Shown: positions 1-8,555 of the stretch, piece by piece
Layout of the letters: each line of letters starts with the position of its first letter
How positions within the stretch are numbered: position 1 is the first letter of the stretch
Source: Natronococcus sp. CG52
GTDB lineage: Archaea; Halobacteriota; Halobacteria; Halobacteriales; Natrialbaceae
DNA: 64,000 nt
NCBI RefSeq assembly: GCF_023913515.1
Contig: NZ_CP099391.1
Span: 496,001-560,000, forward strand
Direction: 5' to 3'
The notes under the pieces: generated by a model
The model's database searches: none
What the model saw: the letters and a program-made list of their open reading frames with translations, nothing else
What the model was told of the DNA's origin: nothing
Made by a program: the position numbers and the translations under genes

Positions 1-123
1 CTGCGCTCGCAGATCAACGTGCTTCGTAACGGAACGAACGTCCTCGTCGAGGAGGAGGGGCTCGAGACGGAACTCGAGGAGGGCGACGAACTGGCGCTGT
101 TTCCGCCGGTCAGCGGCGGCTGA
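1..123 (+). CDS. Ubiquitin-like modifier (SAMP/MoaD family), C-terminal part
   Basis: The window opens inside this frame, so only the last 40 codons are present. The visible part reads as the end of a beta-grasp protein: an acidic linker, then ELALFPPVSGG and a TGA stop. A terminal Gly-Gly after a short hydrophobic strand is the hallmark of MoaD, ThiS and the archaeal SAMP modifiers, where the last glycine is adenylated by an E1-like enzyme and used for sulfur transfer or protein conjugation. The PPVSGG ending fits SAMP1/MoaD better than ThiS. Which of these roles applies cannot be settled without the missing N-terminus and upstream genes. Confidence 0.8.
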   Translation: MRSQINVLRNGTNVLVEEEGLETELEEGDELALFPPVSGG

Positions 124-290
124 TTCCGTTCGGTTCTCGGTCTGGAGTCGCCCTGGGACGATCGCCGGACAGTCACCGCTCGAGCGAGTAGTGTCTTCGA
201 TCCATTCGCCCGTGTCGTTCGGTCCGCTGCCGATCGACTGGACGAACGAGAACGATTCACTCGAAAAATGACAGCTACCGGTTTGCGCGA

Positions 291-759
291 TCAGGCGGCG
301 ACGTCGTCCATCGCCGGGACGACCCCGACCTGCTGAAGGAGGCCGAGGAAATCGGCTTGGATCCACGACTCGGCGATCTTTCCGTCCTCGATTCGGTGGA
401 CGTCGATCCCGCGGACCTCGGCCTCGACGTCAGTCGGGGGGGATACCCATGAAGTCACCGTCGTGAGTCCCTCGATACGTGTACGACGTGCAGACGTACT
501 CGCCGTCGTCGTCGCTGAAGGCGAGCCGTTCGACGCCCTCCAGGTCGGAAAACGCGGCGTGGAACATCCGCATCGTCTCGACGAATTCCTCGATACCGCG
601 AAGTTCCGTGTCCGCCGTGGTCCCGTGCTGGACGTAGTCTTCGGCTTGCAGGTCGGCGACGCGATCGTACTCGCGGCCGTTGAATACCTCGTCGTTGAAC
701 CGTCGAACGAGGTCGATACTCCGTGTGCTGGCTGCAGTAGCTGCCAGAGTATATGTCAA
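291..759 (-). pseudogene. SnoaL-like ester cyclase family gene, frameshifted at a C7 tract
   Basis: The 5' part encodes a SnoaL/NTF2-like fold protein (RSIDLVRRFNDEVFNGREYD, then HGTTADTELRGIEEFVETMR). The frame ends at GIPPD-stop just after seven C on the coding strand (436-442 on the + strand). Removing one C restores a continuous reading into VRGIDVHRIEDGKIAESWIQ and a normal end near QQVGVVPAMDDVAA. That is the usual SnoaL C-terminus, with the conserved DGKIAESW strand. The start is uncertain; a TTG at 759 is the nearest candidate. Either the gene is inactivated or phase-variable, or the tract length is a sequencing error. Confidence 0.75.
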
Positions 760-884
760 TAATTCTAGGGGCGACGCTTGCGGAGATAAAGACCGTCTAC
801 GCCGGCTGTGACACTCTTGATAGCAGTCAACAACCTGTTGAACAGCCGATACAGAATCGGCAGCCGAGTCGAAAAATAGCCCGT

Positions 885-1742
885 CTAGCCCGATCGCTCG
901 ATCCCGCGCCGGAGCACCGCGGATCCTCCCATTCGCGAGTACTCCGCGACCGCGACGAACGCGATCGCCCAGAGGATGGCTGCAGCTCCCCACATCACGC
1001 CCGTCGAGCCCGTTTGCGTGGTGAACGAGATCGACAGGAGTCCGTAGTAGGCCATCGGGAGGGCGGCGAGCCACGAGGCGAGTCGCCAGCCGTCGAACCC
1101 GAGTGCGGCGACGATGCCGTACGCGAGCGGCGCGATCGCGAGCCCGGCCATCATCACGTAGTGGCCGTCGAGGGCGTGGGGATCGATCGTGCTCGAGGAC
1201 AGGCTCAGCTGCGTCGCGACGAACGCGAGGAGCGGAACCGCAGCCACGGCGACCAGCGCCAGGAGCGCCGGGCTGTAGGAGTCACCTCGTCGTAGCAGTG
1301 TTCGACCTGCTGGGTGTGCAACGAGTGCGAGCCCCGTGACCACGAAGAACGGGACAACCTCCTCCGGCCGTCCGACACCGTATCCGACGGTGCCGGCGGT
1401 GACGGCGAGGATGACGAGGAACGCACCCCACACGGACGCGACGCGCTTTTTCGGCTGGTACGCCTGTGCGAACAGGCCGAGCAGGAACACCGTCACGACG
1501 GTGGCGATGCCCATCACGTGGAGTCGGTGGATGCCGAGTTCCGCCGCGCCGTCGGCGGTCCAGCCCGTCACGAGTGTGGCGAGCAGATCCGGGAGAAACA
1601 GCACGGACATCACGCCGGCCAGCAAGAGCGGGAGATAGAAGGCCCCCAGCCGGGCCGTCGCGAGCGTAGAACGGCGTTCGCCCGCGTCTTCACGTTCGAG
1701 TTCCGCGTCAGTGTAGGTTGCATCGTCGATAGTCGTTCCCAT
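885..1742 (-). CDS. Polytopic membrane protein of unknown function
   Basis: A 285-residue protein with a short acidic, charged N-terminus (about 25 residues) followed by roughly eight hydrophobic helices, for example around residues 33-55, 75-95, 105-125, 130-147, 160-180, 195-215, 220-235 and 245-265. It contains no motif I recognise. Short basic loops (YQPKKR, RTLLRRG) suggest cytoplasmic turns. The layout resembles lineage-specific haloarchaeal membrane proteins rather than a named transporter class. It stands alone, with an AT-richer upstream region that may hold its promoter. Confidence 0.75.
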   Translation of the reverse strand: MGTTIDDATYTDAELEREDAGERRSTLATARLGAFYLPLLLAGVMSVLFLPDLLATLVTGWTADGAAELGIHRLHVMGIATVVTVFLLGLFAQAYQPKKRVASVWGAFLVILAVTAGTVGYGVGRPEEVVPFFVVTGLALVAHPAGRTLLRRGDSYSPALLALVAVAAVPLLAFVATQLSLSSSTIDPHALDGHYVMMAGLAIAPLAYGIVAALGFDGWRLASWLAALPMAYYGLLSISFTTQTGSTGVMWGAAAILWAIAFVAVAEYSRMGGSAVLRRGIERSG

Positions 1743-2040
1743 GATACGGTAGTAAGCACGTCACAGAAGGAGATAAATATATCACAACGGATATGAAAAC
1801 CGGAAACTCTAATAACCTGTATTGAAAGTCTGTGAAGAGGAGAGGTAAAGAGAGCGCCTCACTTGTAACGCTGTGTAACAGCGTCAGTTCGTCTATACTC
1901 CGATTCATCGACTGTTCGATATAGTTATCTTCTCTTACATTTCGTAGCAACAGTCTAGAAGACACGATTTCCGTCGTGGGAGGTCATCGCGTGTCTTTCA
2001 CAGGATCGTCTCTGGTCGGAGAGACTGCGGTTTCTCGTCG
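1743..2040. other. AT-richer intergenic spacer
   Basis: About 300 bases between the start of the membrane protein gene and the end of the cupin gene. Composition is clearly lower in GC than the flanking genes, especially 1750-1960. I see no convincing coding frame, repeat or RNA; promoter elements for the membrane protein gene probably lie next to 1742. Confidence 0.4.
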
Positions 2041-2652
2041 TCACTCCGCTGGCGCCCTCCGCGTGCTGTACTCGGGATAGAACGCGCGGTAGCCGATTAG
2101 CCGACCGAGCGGAGCGAGCAGACCGAACACCAGTTTCTGTATCGGGTCCGGAGGAGTGACGAGATCGTTGGTCTCCCAGTAGTGGTCCGCGATCACGGCC
2201 ATCTGCAGGGGATTCGGAATTCCCTTCGCGTTCGTCTTGCCGTCCGCTGCGAGTCCGTAGACTGTCTCCAGAAACTCGGCGATCTCGAGAGCGGGACGGA
2301 CCTCGACGCGGGCCCGGAGCGCTTCGTTGCGGTCGTTCCACCAGCCGTGCGGCGTCCCGGCCGAAACGACGAAGGACTCGCCAGCGGAGACGGTAAACGG
2401 CTCCCCATCGAGCGTGCCGGTGACGCTCCCCGCGAGAATCTCGAAGAACTCCTCCTGGTGGTCGTGGACGTGTTCGGGCGGACCGGCCGCGAACGGTTCG
2501 GCCACGAGTTCTAACTCGACGAGTTCGCCGTCGGTGTCATCCCCTCGGCGCAGGAACGTCACCCGTTCTCCCGCGATTGGGTTTTCGATCACCTGCGACG
2601 ACGCACTCTCGGCCGTCGACTCCTCGCTTCCGTCCGTCATACTCTCGGTCAC
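2041..2652 (-). CDS. Cupin domain protein
   Basis: A 203-residue protein with a single cupin barrel at about residues 40-125. Cupin motif 1 is visible as PEHVHDHQEEFFEILAGS, with its His, His and Glu metal ligands, and motif 2 as SAGTPHGWWN. The C-terminal 70 residues form an additional helical tail (ETNDLVTPPDPIQKLVFGLL) not typical of minimal cupins. A metal-dependent enzyme or binding role is plausible, but the substrate cannot be read from the sequence. The first 20 residues are Ser/Glu-rich and probably disordered. No operon partner is adjacent. Confidence 0.8.
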   Translation of the reverse strand: MTESMTDGSEESTAESASSQVIENPIAGERVTFLRRGDDTDGELVELELVAEPFAAGPPEHVHDHQEEFFEILAGSVTGTLDGEPFTVSAGESFVVSAGTPHGWWNDRNEALRARVEVRPALEIAEFLETVYGLAADGKTNAKGIPNPLQMAVIADHYWETNDLVTPPDPIQKLVFGLLAPLGRLIGYRAFYPEYSTRRAPAE

Positions 2653-2749
2653 GATCCCCTCTATATTGGGTTTCTGAGGGCATAGCCTCGCTCTACGATA
2701 GCTAACTTGCTGCTCTCACACTGCCGACTACAGCAGTTGTCTCTGTGGT

Positions 2750-2924
2750 ATGGGCTTCCTCGACCTGCTCTCACGCTGCCAGCAGTGGGGGACAGCAGCC
2801 GAGGCGCGTCTCGCTCGCTACCGTCCGGTATCCGGATGTTCAGTACACCGCGGGAGCGATCGCCTACGTGGTCTGGCTGTACGTCATCGTCGAGATCGTC
2901 GGACTACTGCTCGGGATCTGGTAG
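2750..2924 (+). pseudogene. Small membrane protein gene with apparent frameshift
   Basis: One frame from ATG 2750 gives an amphipathic N-terminus (MGFLDLLSRCQQWGTAAEAR). The next frame gives a convincing C-terminus with one transmembrane helix (RYPDVQYTAGAIAYVVWLYV continuing to a TAG at 2922). The frames differ by one base and would join around 2815-2830 (CCGTCCGGTATCCGG). A GTG at 2745 is already in frame with the C-terminal part, but its N-terminal sequence is not protein-like. I read this as a small gene broken by an indel; an unusual GTG start is the alternative. Confidence 0.45.
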
Positions 2925-3036
2925 GAAGCGGTCCGGGAGCGGCGATATCCGGTCGGCATCTGTCTTCGGAAACACGACCGAATTCGAACGTTTATCGTCT
3001 CGCACTGCGAGCGGCGCTCCCGCCGGAACCGAACCC

Positions 3037-3978
3037 TCACTCGTTCTCGGAGAGATCGATCTCGAGAACGAAGTCCGGCTCCTCCGATATCTCGGCACCT
3101 GCGTAAGAGGCGTCGCTGACGGACGCGGCCGTTTCGGGAATCAGAACGCGAGTCCGGTCGGCCCCGACGGCGGCGGCGTCCCGTGCGATCGCCCCGAACA
3201 GCGAGCGAGCCGCGTCGACGTCCTCCCAGGCGCCGACGCCGTACTCGGCCCAGGTCACCGTCTCGCCGTCGTCGCTCTCCCGGTCGTACGTCCGGACGCG
3301 GTACGAGGCGCCGACCAGCTCTCGTTCGCCGTCGCTCTCTCGCTCGTGATCGCGTTCGACCGCGAAAACGGCCGTCTCGTCGGCAGAATCCGTGAAATCC
3401 TCGCGGGTGAGTTCGCGCGTCGCCCACGTCTCCTCCGGAGCGAACCCGAGGCCGTCCAGGTGGTCGCGCGTATCGCTGTGGGTCCAGTAGCGCCAGGCGG
3501 CTGCAGGGTCGCTCGAGACCGAATCCGGCCCCGACGCGTCCGGATCGGGTTCCGGATGGGCGAACCGAAACTCCGTGATCGGATCGAACCCGCCCTTCCG
3601 CGCCGCGCCTAGCGAGGCGGCGTTCCACGAGAAGATCATGATGCGGCCGACGGTCGCGCCCCGCTCGCGGGCCCAGTCGAAGCAGGCCTCGTTCAGGCGG
3701 CCGCTTAACCCCTGGCGCTGGTAGTCGGGGTTGACGCGCATCCCCTGGAACCAGGCCTCGTCGGGCGAGAGCATCACCGCCTGGACGATCCCGGCCACGT
3801 CGTCGCCCGCGTCGGCGAGGAACGTCTTCTTGTAGTCTTCGCCCTCGTCCTCGAGCCAGTCGTGATAGATCTCCGGGATGTAGTCGCCGCCGCGGTCCTC
3901 CCAGAGCGTCTCGGTGAACGCCTTCACGCCCTCGTAATCGTCGTGCGTCGCTCGCCGTATTTCGATACCGACCGACAT
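3037..3978 (-). CDS. GNAT family N-acetyltransferase
   Basis: A 313-residue protein starting at MSVGIEIRRATHDDYEGVK. The GNAT acetyl-CoA site is visible at about residues 85-120 as VNPDYQRQGLSGRLNEACFD, a variant of the R/Q-x-x-G-x-G/A motif, followed by NAASLGAARKGGFDPI. The second half (about 145-313) has no obvious acetyl-CoA motif and may be a degenerate second GNAT-like or substrate domain. It lies five bases after the end of gatD on the same strand, so the two are probably co-transcribed. The acceptor substrate is unknown. Confidence 0.85.
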   Translation of the reverse strand: MSVGIEIRRATHDDYEGVKAFTETLWEDRGGDYIPEIYHDWLEDEGEDYKKTFLADAGDDVAGIVQAVMLSPDEAWFQGMRVNPDYQRQGLSGRLNEACFDWARERGATVGRIMIFSWNAASLGAARKGGFDPITEFRFAHPEPDPDASGPDSVSSDPAAAWRYWTHSDTRDHLDGLGFAPEETWATRELTREDFTDSADETAVFAVERDHERESDGERELVGASYRVRTYDRESDDGETVTWAEYGVGAWEDVDAARSLFGAIARDAAAVGADRTRVLIPETAASVSDASYAGAEISEEPDFVLEIDLSENE

Positions 3979-3983
3979 CGAGA

Positions 3984-5228
3984 TCACTCCCAGGGGACGG
4001 ACCGCTCCTGCAGTTCGCCGGCCAGCGACGTCTCCATCGCCTCCGAGACGTTCTCCTCGTTCGCGAGCGCCCACATCAGCTTGACTTTCGCCGTTCCCGG
4101 CAGGGTGTCGCCGGCCTCGACGACGTCCGCCTCGAGCAGGTCCCGGCCGGTATCGTAGACGCGGTCGCAGACCCGCCCCTCGAGACACTGGCTGGTCATG
4201 ACGACCGTCGTGCCCTCCTCGACTAACTCCTCGATTCGCGGGATGAGGTCGGTGTGGACGTGACCGAGTCCGGTTCCCTCGAGAACGACTCCCTCGCTCC
4301 CCTCGAGAACGTCGAGGAAGCGGGGATCCATCCCCGGCGTGAACTTCAGCAGTTCGACGTCCTCCTCGAGGTCGGCCTCGAGCGCGAGGTCGGTCTCATC
4401 TCGCTGCTGGTAGTCGCGTCGGAATTCGACGCTTTCGGTCTCGTAATCGACTTCGCCGAGCGGCTCGGCGCCGATCGTCTCGAAGGCGTCGCGACGGGAG
4501 GTGTGGTTCTTGCGGACTCGAGTACCGCGGTGGAGCGCACACCGGTCGTCGCTCTCGGAGGCGTGCATGCAGACGAGCACCTCCGCGCAGTCGCTCTTGG
4601 CGGCCTCGACGGCGCAGACGGCGTTCATCACGTTGTCCGAGGAGGGTCGGTCGGCCGAGCGCTGGCTGCCCGTGAAGACGACCGGAACGGGCGTCTCGAG
4701 CATGAACGCGAGCGCCGACGCGGAGTACTGCATCGTGTCGGTGCCGTGCATGACGACGACGCCGTCGGCGCCGTTTTCGATCTCGTCGCGGACGGCCTCG
4801 GCGAGTTCCTGCCAGATCGGCGGCTCCATATTCTCCGAGAGGATGTTAGCGACGACCCGTCCGCGATAGTTCGCGCGGCCGGCGAGATCCGGCACCGCCC
4901 GGAGAACGTCCTCGGCGTCGAACTGCGCCGTGACGGCGCCGGTGCGGTAGTCGACCGTCGAGGCGATGGTGCCGCCGGTCGAGATTAGCGAGATGGTCGG
5001 CAGCTCCTCGTCGAACTCGACTTCGGAGGCGCCGTCGTCGCTGCTCGAGCTATCGATCTCGTAGACGTCTTCGGCGAGAACTTCGACGTCGGCCGCGTCG
5101 CGGTCGATACCGACGTTGTAGCCGCCCTCGAGTTTCACCACGAGCTGGTCGTCAGTGCCGGAGGGGAGCAACACGCCTTCGTAGGTGCGGTCCGCGCGAT
5201 CGACGTGAACGCGGTCGCCTGGATTCAT
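3984..5228 (-). CDS. gatD: Glutamyl-tRNA(Gln) amidotransferase subunit D
   Basis: A 414-residue protein of normal GatD length. An N-terminal barrel-like domain (MNPGDRVHVDRADRTYEGVL) precedes an L-asparaginase-type domain. The catalytic segments STGGTIAS (about 83-90) and VVMHGTDTM are intact, as is the later FTGSQRSADRPSSDN. With GatE it forms the archaeal amidotransferase that converts Glu-tRNA(Gln) to Gln-tRNA(Gln); GatD supplies ammonia from glutamine. The gatE partner is not in this window, as is usual in Halobacteria. The first Met of the conserved domain (5228) was chosen over an upstream extension. Confidence 0.95.
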   Translation of the reverse strand: MNPGDRVHVDRADRTYEGVLLPSGTDDQLVVKLEGGYNVGIDRDAADVEVLAEDVYEIDSSSSDDGASEVEFDEELPTISLISTGGTIASTVDYRTGAVTAQFDAEDVLRAVPDLAGRANYRGRVVANILSENMEPPIWQELAEAVRDEIENGADGVVVMHGTDTMQYSASALAFMLETPVPVVFTGSQRSADRPSSDNVMNAVCAVEAAKSDCAEVLVCMHASESDDRCALHRGTRVRKNHTSRRDAFETIGAEPLGEVDYETESVEFRRDYQQRDETDLALEADLEEDVELLKFTPGMDPRFLDVLEGSEGVVLEGTGLGHVHTDLIPRIEELVEEGTTVVMTSQCLEGRVCDRVYDTGRDLLEADVVEAGDTLPGTAKVKLMWALANEENVSEAMETSLAGELQERSVPWE

Positions 5229-5284
5229 AGCTTCTCGTTGCGCGGCGGCGGACTTGAAGGCACGCTTTCGCCTTCGAGGTTGGG

Positions 5285-5482
5285 TTACGTGATCAGGCCG
5301 ATGACGACGAGTCCGATCCCCGTCAACAGGAGTACGCCGGCGATGACCGCTGTCAGGAGGCGGACGGTACTCAACGCGTCGCGGGTCAAGTCGAGTTGCG
5401 GATACAGGCGCCGTCCAGCGTAGAGCAGCCCGCTGCCGAGAGCGATCGCCGCCATCCCGAAGATAATCAACTCGGTACTCAC
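5285..5482 (-). CDS. Small two-helix membrane protein
   Basis: 65 residues with two hydrophobic helices (about 5-25 and 42-63) separated by a charged loop (GRRLYPQLDLTRDALSTVR). No family recognised. It lies 56 bases upstream of gatD on the same strand. Confidence 0.65.
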   Translation of the reverse strand: MSTELIIFGMAAIALGSGLLYAGRRLYPQLDLTRDALSTVRLLTAVIAGVLLLTGIGLVVIGLIT

Positions 5483-5566
5483 TGCCCTCCGATACGACGG
5501 CAGGCGTAAAAAGAGCGCCCGTTAGTGTGGGAAACATCCTTGGTGACAGCGCACCTGTCGAACCGT

Positions 5567-6148
5567 ATGGGCAACCGTTCGGACGAACTCACCGAGACGA
5601 GTGAGCGGTCCCCGAACTCGACCGACGAACTGCTGTCTGAGACCGAGCAGCTGCTTTCGAGAGCCGACGCCGACGCTAGCGTCGGTGAACCGTCCGCCCG
5701 ATCTGCGACGGAGCCGGAACCGACGGCCCCGGAACCCTCGTCCCCGCAGTCATCTCGCCTCCCGTCGGTCTCGTCGTTCCTCTCGCTGCCGTCTACCCCC
5801 TCGATACACCGGTACTTCTCGCCGAAGGCGTTTCTCGCCCTCGTCCTCGTCGTCGGGGCCGGGCTGCTCGCCGGCGGGATGGCGATCCCGCTTGCCGGTC
5901 GCATCGTCGGAATGTTCGCCGCCGCGTTCGCCGTCGGACTGGTCACGTCGAAGCGGCGCTACCTCGAGATGACCGCGGCCGGTGCCTCGGTCGGCGGCGT
6001 TACCGCGCTGCTGGCCTCGCCGATCGCGGTCGCCGGCTCCGGACAGGCCGTCCTCGCGGTCGGTGTCAGCGCCGGGCTGGCCGCCTGCGTCGGCGGCTAC
6101 TACTTCGGCCGCGACCTCCGAGACGGGCTGTTCCGCGACGTCGAGTGA
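5567..6148 (+). CDS. Membrane protein with acidic disordered N-terminus
   Basis: 193 residues from ATG 5567. The first 80 are Ser/Glu/Pro-rich and probably cytoplasmic and disordered. They are followed by about four glycine- and alanine-rich hydrophobic helices (roughly 88-107, 110-125, 135-155, 160-180). The C-terminus (GRDLRDGLFRDVE) is charged. A longer start at 5525 has no protein-like extension. Its TGA directly abuts the stop codon of the convergent regulator gene, so the two transcription units meet with no spacer. Function unknown. Confidence 0.75.
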   Translation: MGNRSDELTETSERSPNSTDELLSETEQLLSRADADASVGEPSARSATEPEPTAPEPSSPQSSRLPSVSSFLSLPSTPSIHRYFSPKAFLALVLVVGAGLLAGGMAIPLAGRIVGMFAAAFAVGLVTSKRRYLEMTAAGASVGGVTALLASPIAVAGSGQAVLAVGVSAGLAACVGGYYFGRDLRDGLFRDVE

Positions 6149-6811
6149 TCAAATCTGGTCCGAAGCCAGCTCCCAGCCGCGTTCCGTCCGCTGGACCATC
6201 CCCTCGTCGGCCAGCAACTCGAGTAGCTCGGCGACGACCTCTCGGGGGGGCTCGACGTCCTCGCTGAGCTCGGTAATCGACTTCGGCTCCGACCGAATGC
6301 TCGCGAGCACGTCGGCGTAGATTCGGCTCTCGGGGCCGGAGCCGACGGTCTCGGAGATCCGATCGAGGACGTCACAGACGTTTCGCTGGACCCACCGCTG
6401 AGCGAGCGACAGCTCGTTTTCGAGCTGCTCTAGCTCCTCGAGCGTGCCGAGCAACTCCTCGAGTTCGTCGGCCTCGCTCCAGTTAACGTCGAGTTCGAGG
6501 TGACGACAGGTCGTGATGTCGAAGCTGCTGTTGGTCGGATAGGCGCTCTTGCTCACGTAGCCGTACGGCGAGAGGCTCACCTCGAGTCGGACGTTGCGAG
6601 CGATGTGAAAGTACTTCCGCCGCTGATCGTCGACCCGGCTCTCGATCAGGCCCGCCTCCTCGAGTTTGCGCAGGTGTTCGATGACCGCCTTCGGGCTCAC
6701 TCCGAGGTACTCCGAGATCTCGGTCACGTAGCAGGGTTTGCGTGCGAGCAACCGGAGGATCCGTCTCCGGTTTTCGTTGCCGAGAAGATCCAACAAGGCG
6801 GCGGAGTCCAT
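6149..6811 (-). CDS. ArsR-type winged-helix transcriptional regulator
   Basis: 220 residues from MDSAALLDLLGNENRRRILR. The N-terminal winged helix (about 1-75) has the ArsR/haloarchaeal pattern: LGNENRRRIL, the recognition helix region VSPKAVIEHLRKLEEAGLI, then a wing with RRKYFHI. A central coiled-coil-like segment (about 110-145) could mediate dimerisation. A second predicted winged helix follows near the C-terminus (SITELSEDVEPPREVVAELL). No metal-binding Cys pair typical of classical ArsR is seen. A C7 tract on the coding strand (G7 at 6244-6250 on the + strand) is read in frame here, a useful contrast to the two genes broken at such tracts. Confidence 0.85.
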   Translation of the reverse strand: MDSAALLDLLGNENRRRILRLLARKPCYVTEISEYLGVSPKAVIEHLRKLEEAGLIESRVDDQRRKYFHIARNVRLEVSLSPYGYVSKSAYPTNSSFDITTCRHLELDVNWSEADELEELLGTLEELEQLENELSLAQRWVQRNVCDVLDRISETVGSGPESRIYADVLASIRSEPKSITELSEDVEPPREVVAELLELLADEGMVQRTERGWELASDQI

Positions 6812-6904
6812 CGTATGTACGGTTAGGTGCCGTCGCGGAAAAGCGTGTCTTCTCACTGCACCGAACGTAGCGACTCGGTTCCGGTTCCTCGATGGAGCCG
6901 TCGG

Positions 6905-7726
6905 TTACTCGTCGTCCTCGTCGGATTCGTGGTCCTCGTCGGTCGTCGGTCCGTCGCTGCGGACCGGCATCTCGTTATCTTCGCTCGTCGAGTCTCCGCC
7001 ACTGCTCACCGATTCGTTTCCGCTATCATCGTCGTCCTCGCCGAGTGCGGTATCGTCGTCTTCAGATTCCACAGGGTCGGTTCGTTCCTCGTCATCCGAA
7101 TCGTCGGCTGAAGTGCGCTCGTCGTCATCCGCGTCGTCGCCGGGCAACTGGTCGCTAAACGGCGCGCCGTCGAGGTAGTCGTCGAACCCGACCAGCTTCT
7201 TCGCAATGTCCGCGATCTGCTCGCCGCTGAGTTCGGCGGCGCTCTCCCGAACGGACTCGAGTCGATCGAGGCCGACCTCGGTATCGAGCGCGAACGGACG
7301 GGTCTGCTCGACGGATCGCTCGAGTGCGGTGATCTCGACGGTCAGTCGAGTCATCCGCGCCTGGTACTGTGGCTCCGAGAGTTCGTCTTCCTGCTCGCGG
7401 AGTTCGTCACGCTCGTTTTCGAGCGACTCGAGCTTCGCCTCCAGTCCGTCGGCCCGGTCGTCGACGAGCGCCTTGCGGGTTTCGTTGTCGGCATCCTCGT
7501 ACTTCGCTTCGAACATCTCGGATTCGACCGTGTTCGACGTGTCCGCCGCGCTCGATTGCATGAACGTGGAGACGCTCTGTCCCGGTGCCACCTCCTCTTC
7601 GTCCGGCTGTTCGGTGGTGCTGTCGGCGCCGATCGCACCCGCGAGGGCCCCGCTCGCGGCGGGTGCCACCGTCAGGCCGACGAGGGCGACCGCCACGAGA
7701 AACACAACCGACCGAGTAGCTGTCAT
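6905..7726 (-). CDS. Secreted coiled-coil protein with acidic tail
   Basis: 273 residues from MTATRSVVFLVAVALVGL, a Sec-type signal peptide ending near ASGA. The mature protein has a long helical, heptad-like region (about 75-170; LEAKLESLENERDELREQED and similar). Its last 80 residues are almost entirely Asp, Glu and Ser, typical of surface-exposed haloarchaeal linkers. No enzymatic motif. Probably extracytoplasmic. An alternative Met lies four codons upstream at 7738. Confidence 0.7.
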   Translation of the reverse strand: MTATRSVVFLVAVALVGLTVAPAASGALAGAIGADSTTEQPDEEEVAPGQSVSTFMQSSAADTSNTVESEMFEAKYEDADNETRKALVDDRADGLEAKLESLENERDELREQEDELSEPQYQARMTRLTVEITALERSVEQTRPFALDTEVGLDRLESVRESAAELSGEQIADIAKKLVGFDDYLDGAPFSDQLPGDDADDDERTSADDSDDEERTDPVESEDDDTALGEDDDDSGNESVSSGGDSTSEDNEMPVRSDGPTTDEDHESDEDDE

Positions 7727-8139
7727 TACCGTGTTCAACCGAGGAATCTCCTAAAAAGTCAGACCTTCGTTCGGATCGTTCAACTGATCCCGGCGTGGCC
7801 TGAGAGCCGCCCGGAGTGTTTAAGCGGCTTTCAGCTGCCGTCGTTCGCTACTTATCGAAGCTGGTAACCTGTTCGTCCGACCGTCGGTTCCGTCAGGCGA
7901 CCTCGACTGTTTCGGACCGTTTAAACCGTTTATCATCAGTTTCAGCGACTGACTACTGCTCTTCTGGTGCAGGTTTCACGACCGTTCTCGAGACCCGCTC
8001 TGGACCGTTGTGCTCTCATGACGGTTGAATCGTAACCGGCCGCCGATCGAAACTGCTGTCGAACGATTTCATTGATAGCACGTCGGCTTAAACATCTCGC
8101 CGAACAGTTATGTCCCCTCGAGTCGTGGTATCAACTGTC
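7727..8139. other. Intergenic region without recognised gene
   Basis: A 413-base stretch between divergent genes. I find only weak, arginine/serine-rich frames with no protein-like character. It contains T/A-rich islands (GTTTAAGCGG near 7818, CCGTTTAAACCGTTTATC near 7917) that could be promoter or regulatory sequence for either neighbour. Confidence 0.35.
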
Positions 8140-8526
8140 ATGTTCGAGGTGTTTTCGCGGAGCTACTACCTCGGCCGGCTCTACGTGACTCCGACCGACG
8201 GAGATCACGCACTCATGCACGACGAGCAACACGAGCGCATCAACGAGGAGGTGTACACGACCGGGGAGGGCCTCGAGCGGCTCGACGCCCCGCTGGTGAT
8301 GAAACTCGAGTCGAGACACTTCCCGGTCCACGGCGACGAGGCCGTTCCGACGAACACGCTCGCCCTCCCCGAGTCGATGCTCGAAGACACGGCGATCCGA
8401 AACCCGCCCTCGCTCCGCGAGGTGATGCTCGCGCGCCGCGAACGCGCCGAGCAACTGCTCGCGTTCGCCGGCGGCTGGCAGGTACCCGACCCGGATCTCG
8501 GTGACTATCCCGGCGCCGGAACCTAA
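8140..8526 (+). CDS. DUF5802 family protein
   Basis: 128 residues from MFEVFSRSYYLGRLYVTPTD. The opening and the segments TGEGLERLDAPLVMKLESRH and FPVHGDEAVP match my memory of the Halobacteria-only DUF5802 family, whose function is unknown. No membrane helix or catalytic motif is visible. The ATG at 8140 fits the family start; upstream in-frame codons from 8110 are not conserved in character. The next gene starts within 30 bases on the same strand and is probably co-transcribed. Confidence 0.85.
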   Translation: MFEVFSRSYYLGRLYVTPTDGDHALMHDEQHERINEEVYTTGEGLERLDAPLVMKLESRHFPVHGDEAVPTNTLALPESMLEDTAIRNPPSLREVMLARRERAEQLLAFAGGWQVPDPDLGDYPGAGT

Positions 8527-8555
8527 AAGTAGTCCCGCTTCGCGTGTTCGGTCAG

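Noticed and set aside
6244-6250. C7 tract in the ArsR-type regulator as a third frameshift
   Set aside because: The reading frame is continuous and the protein is normal on both sides.
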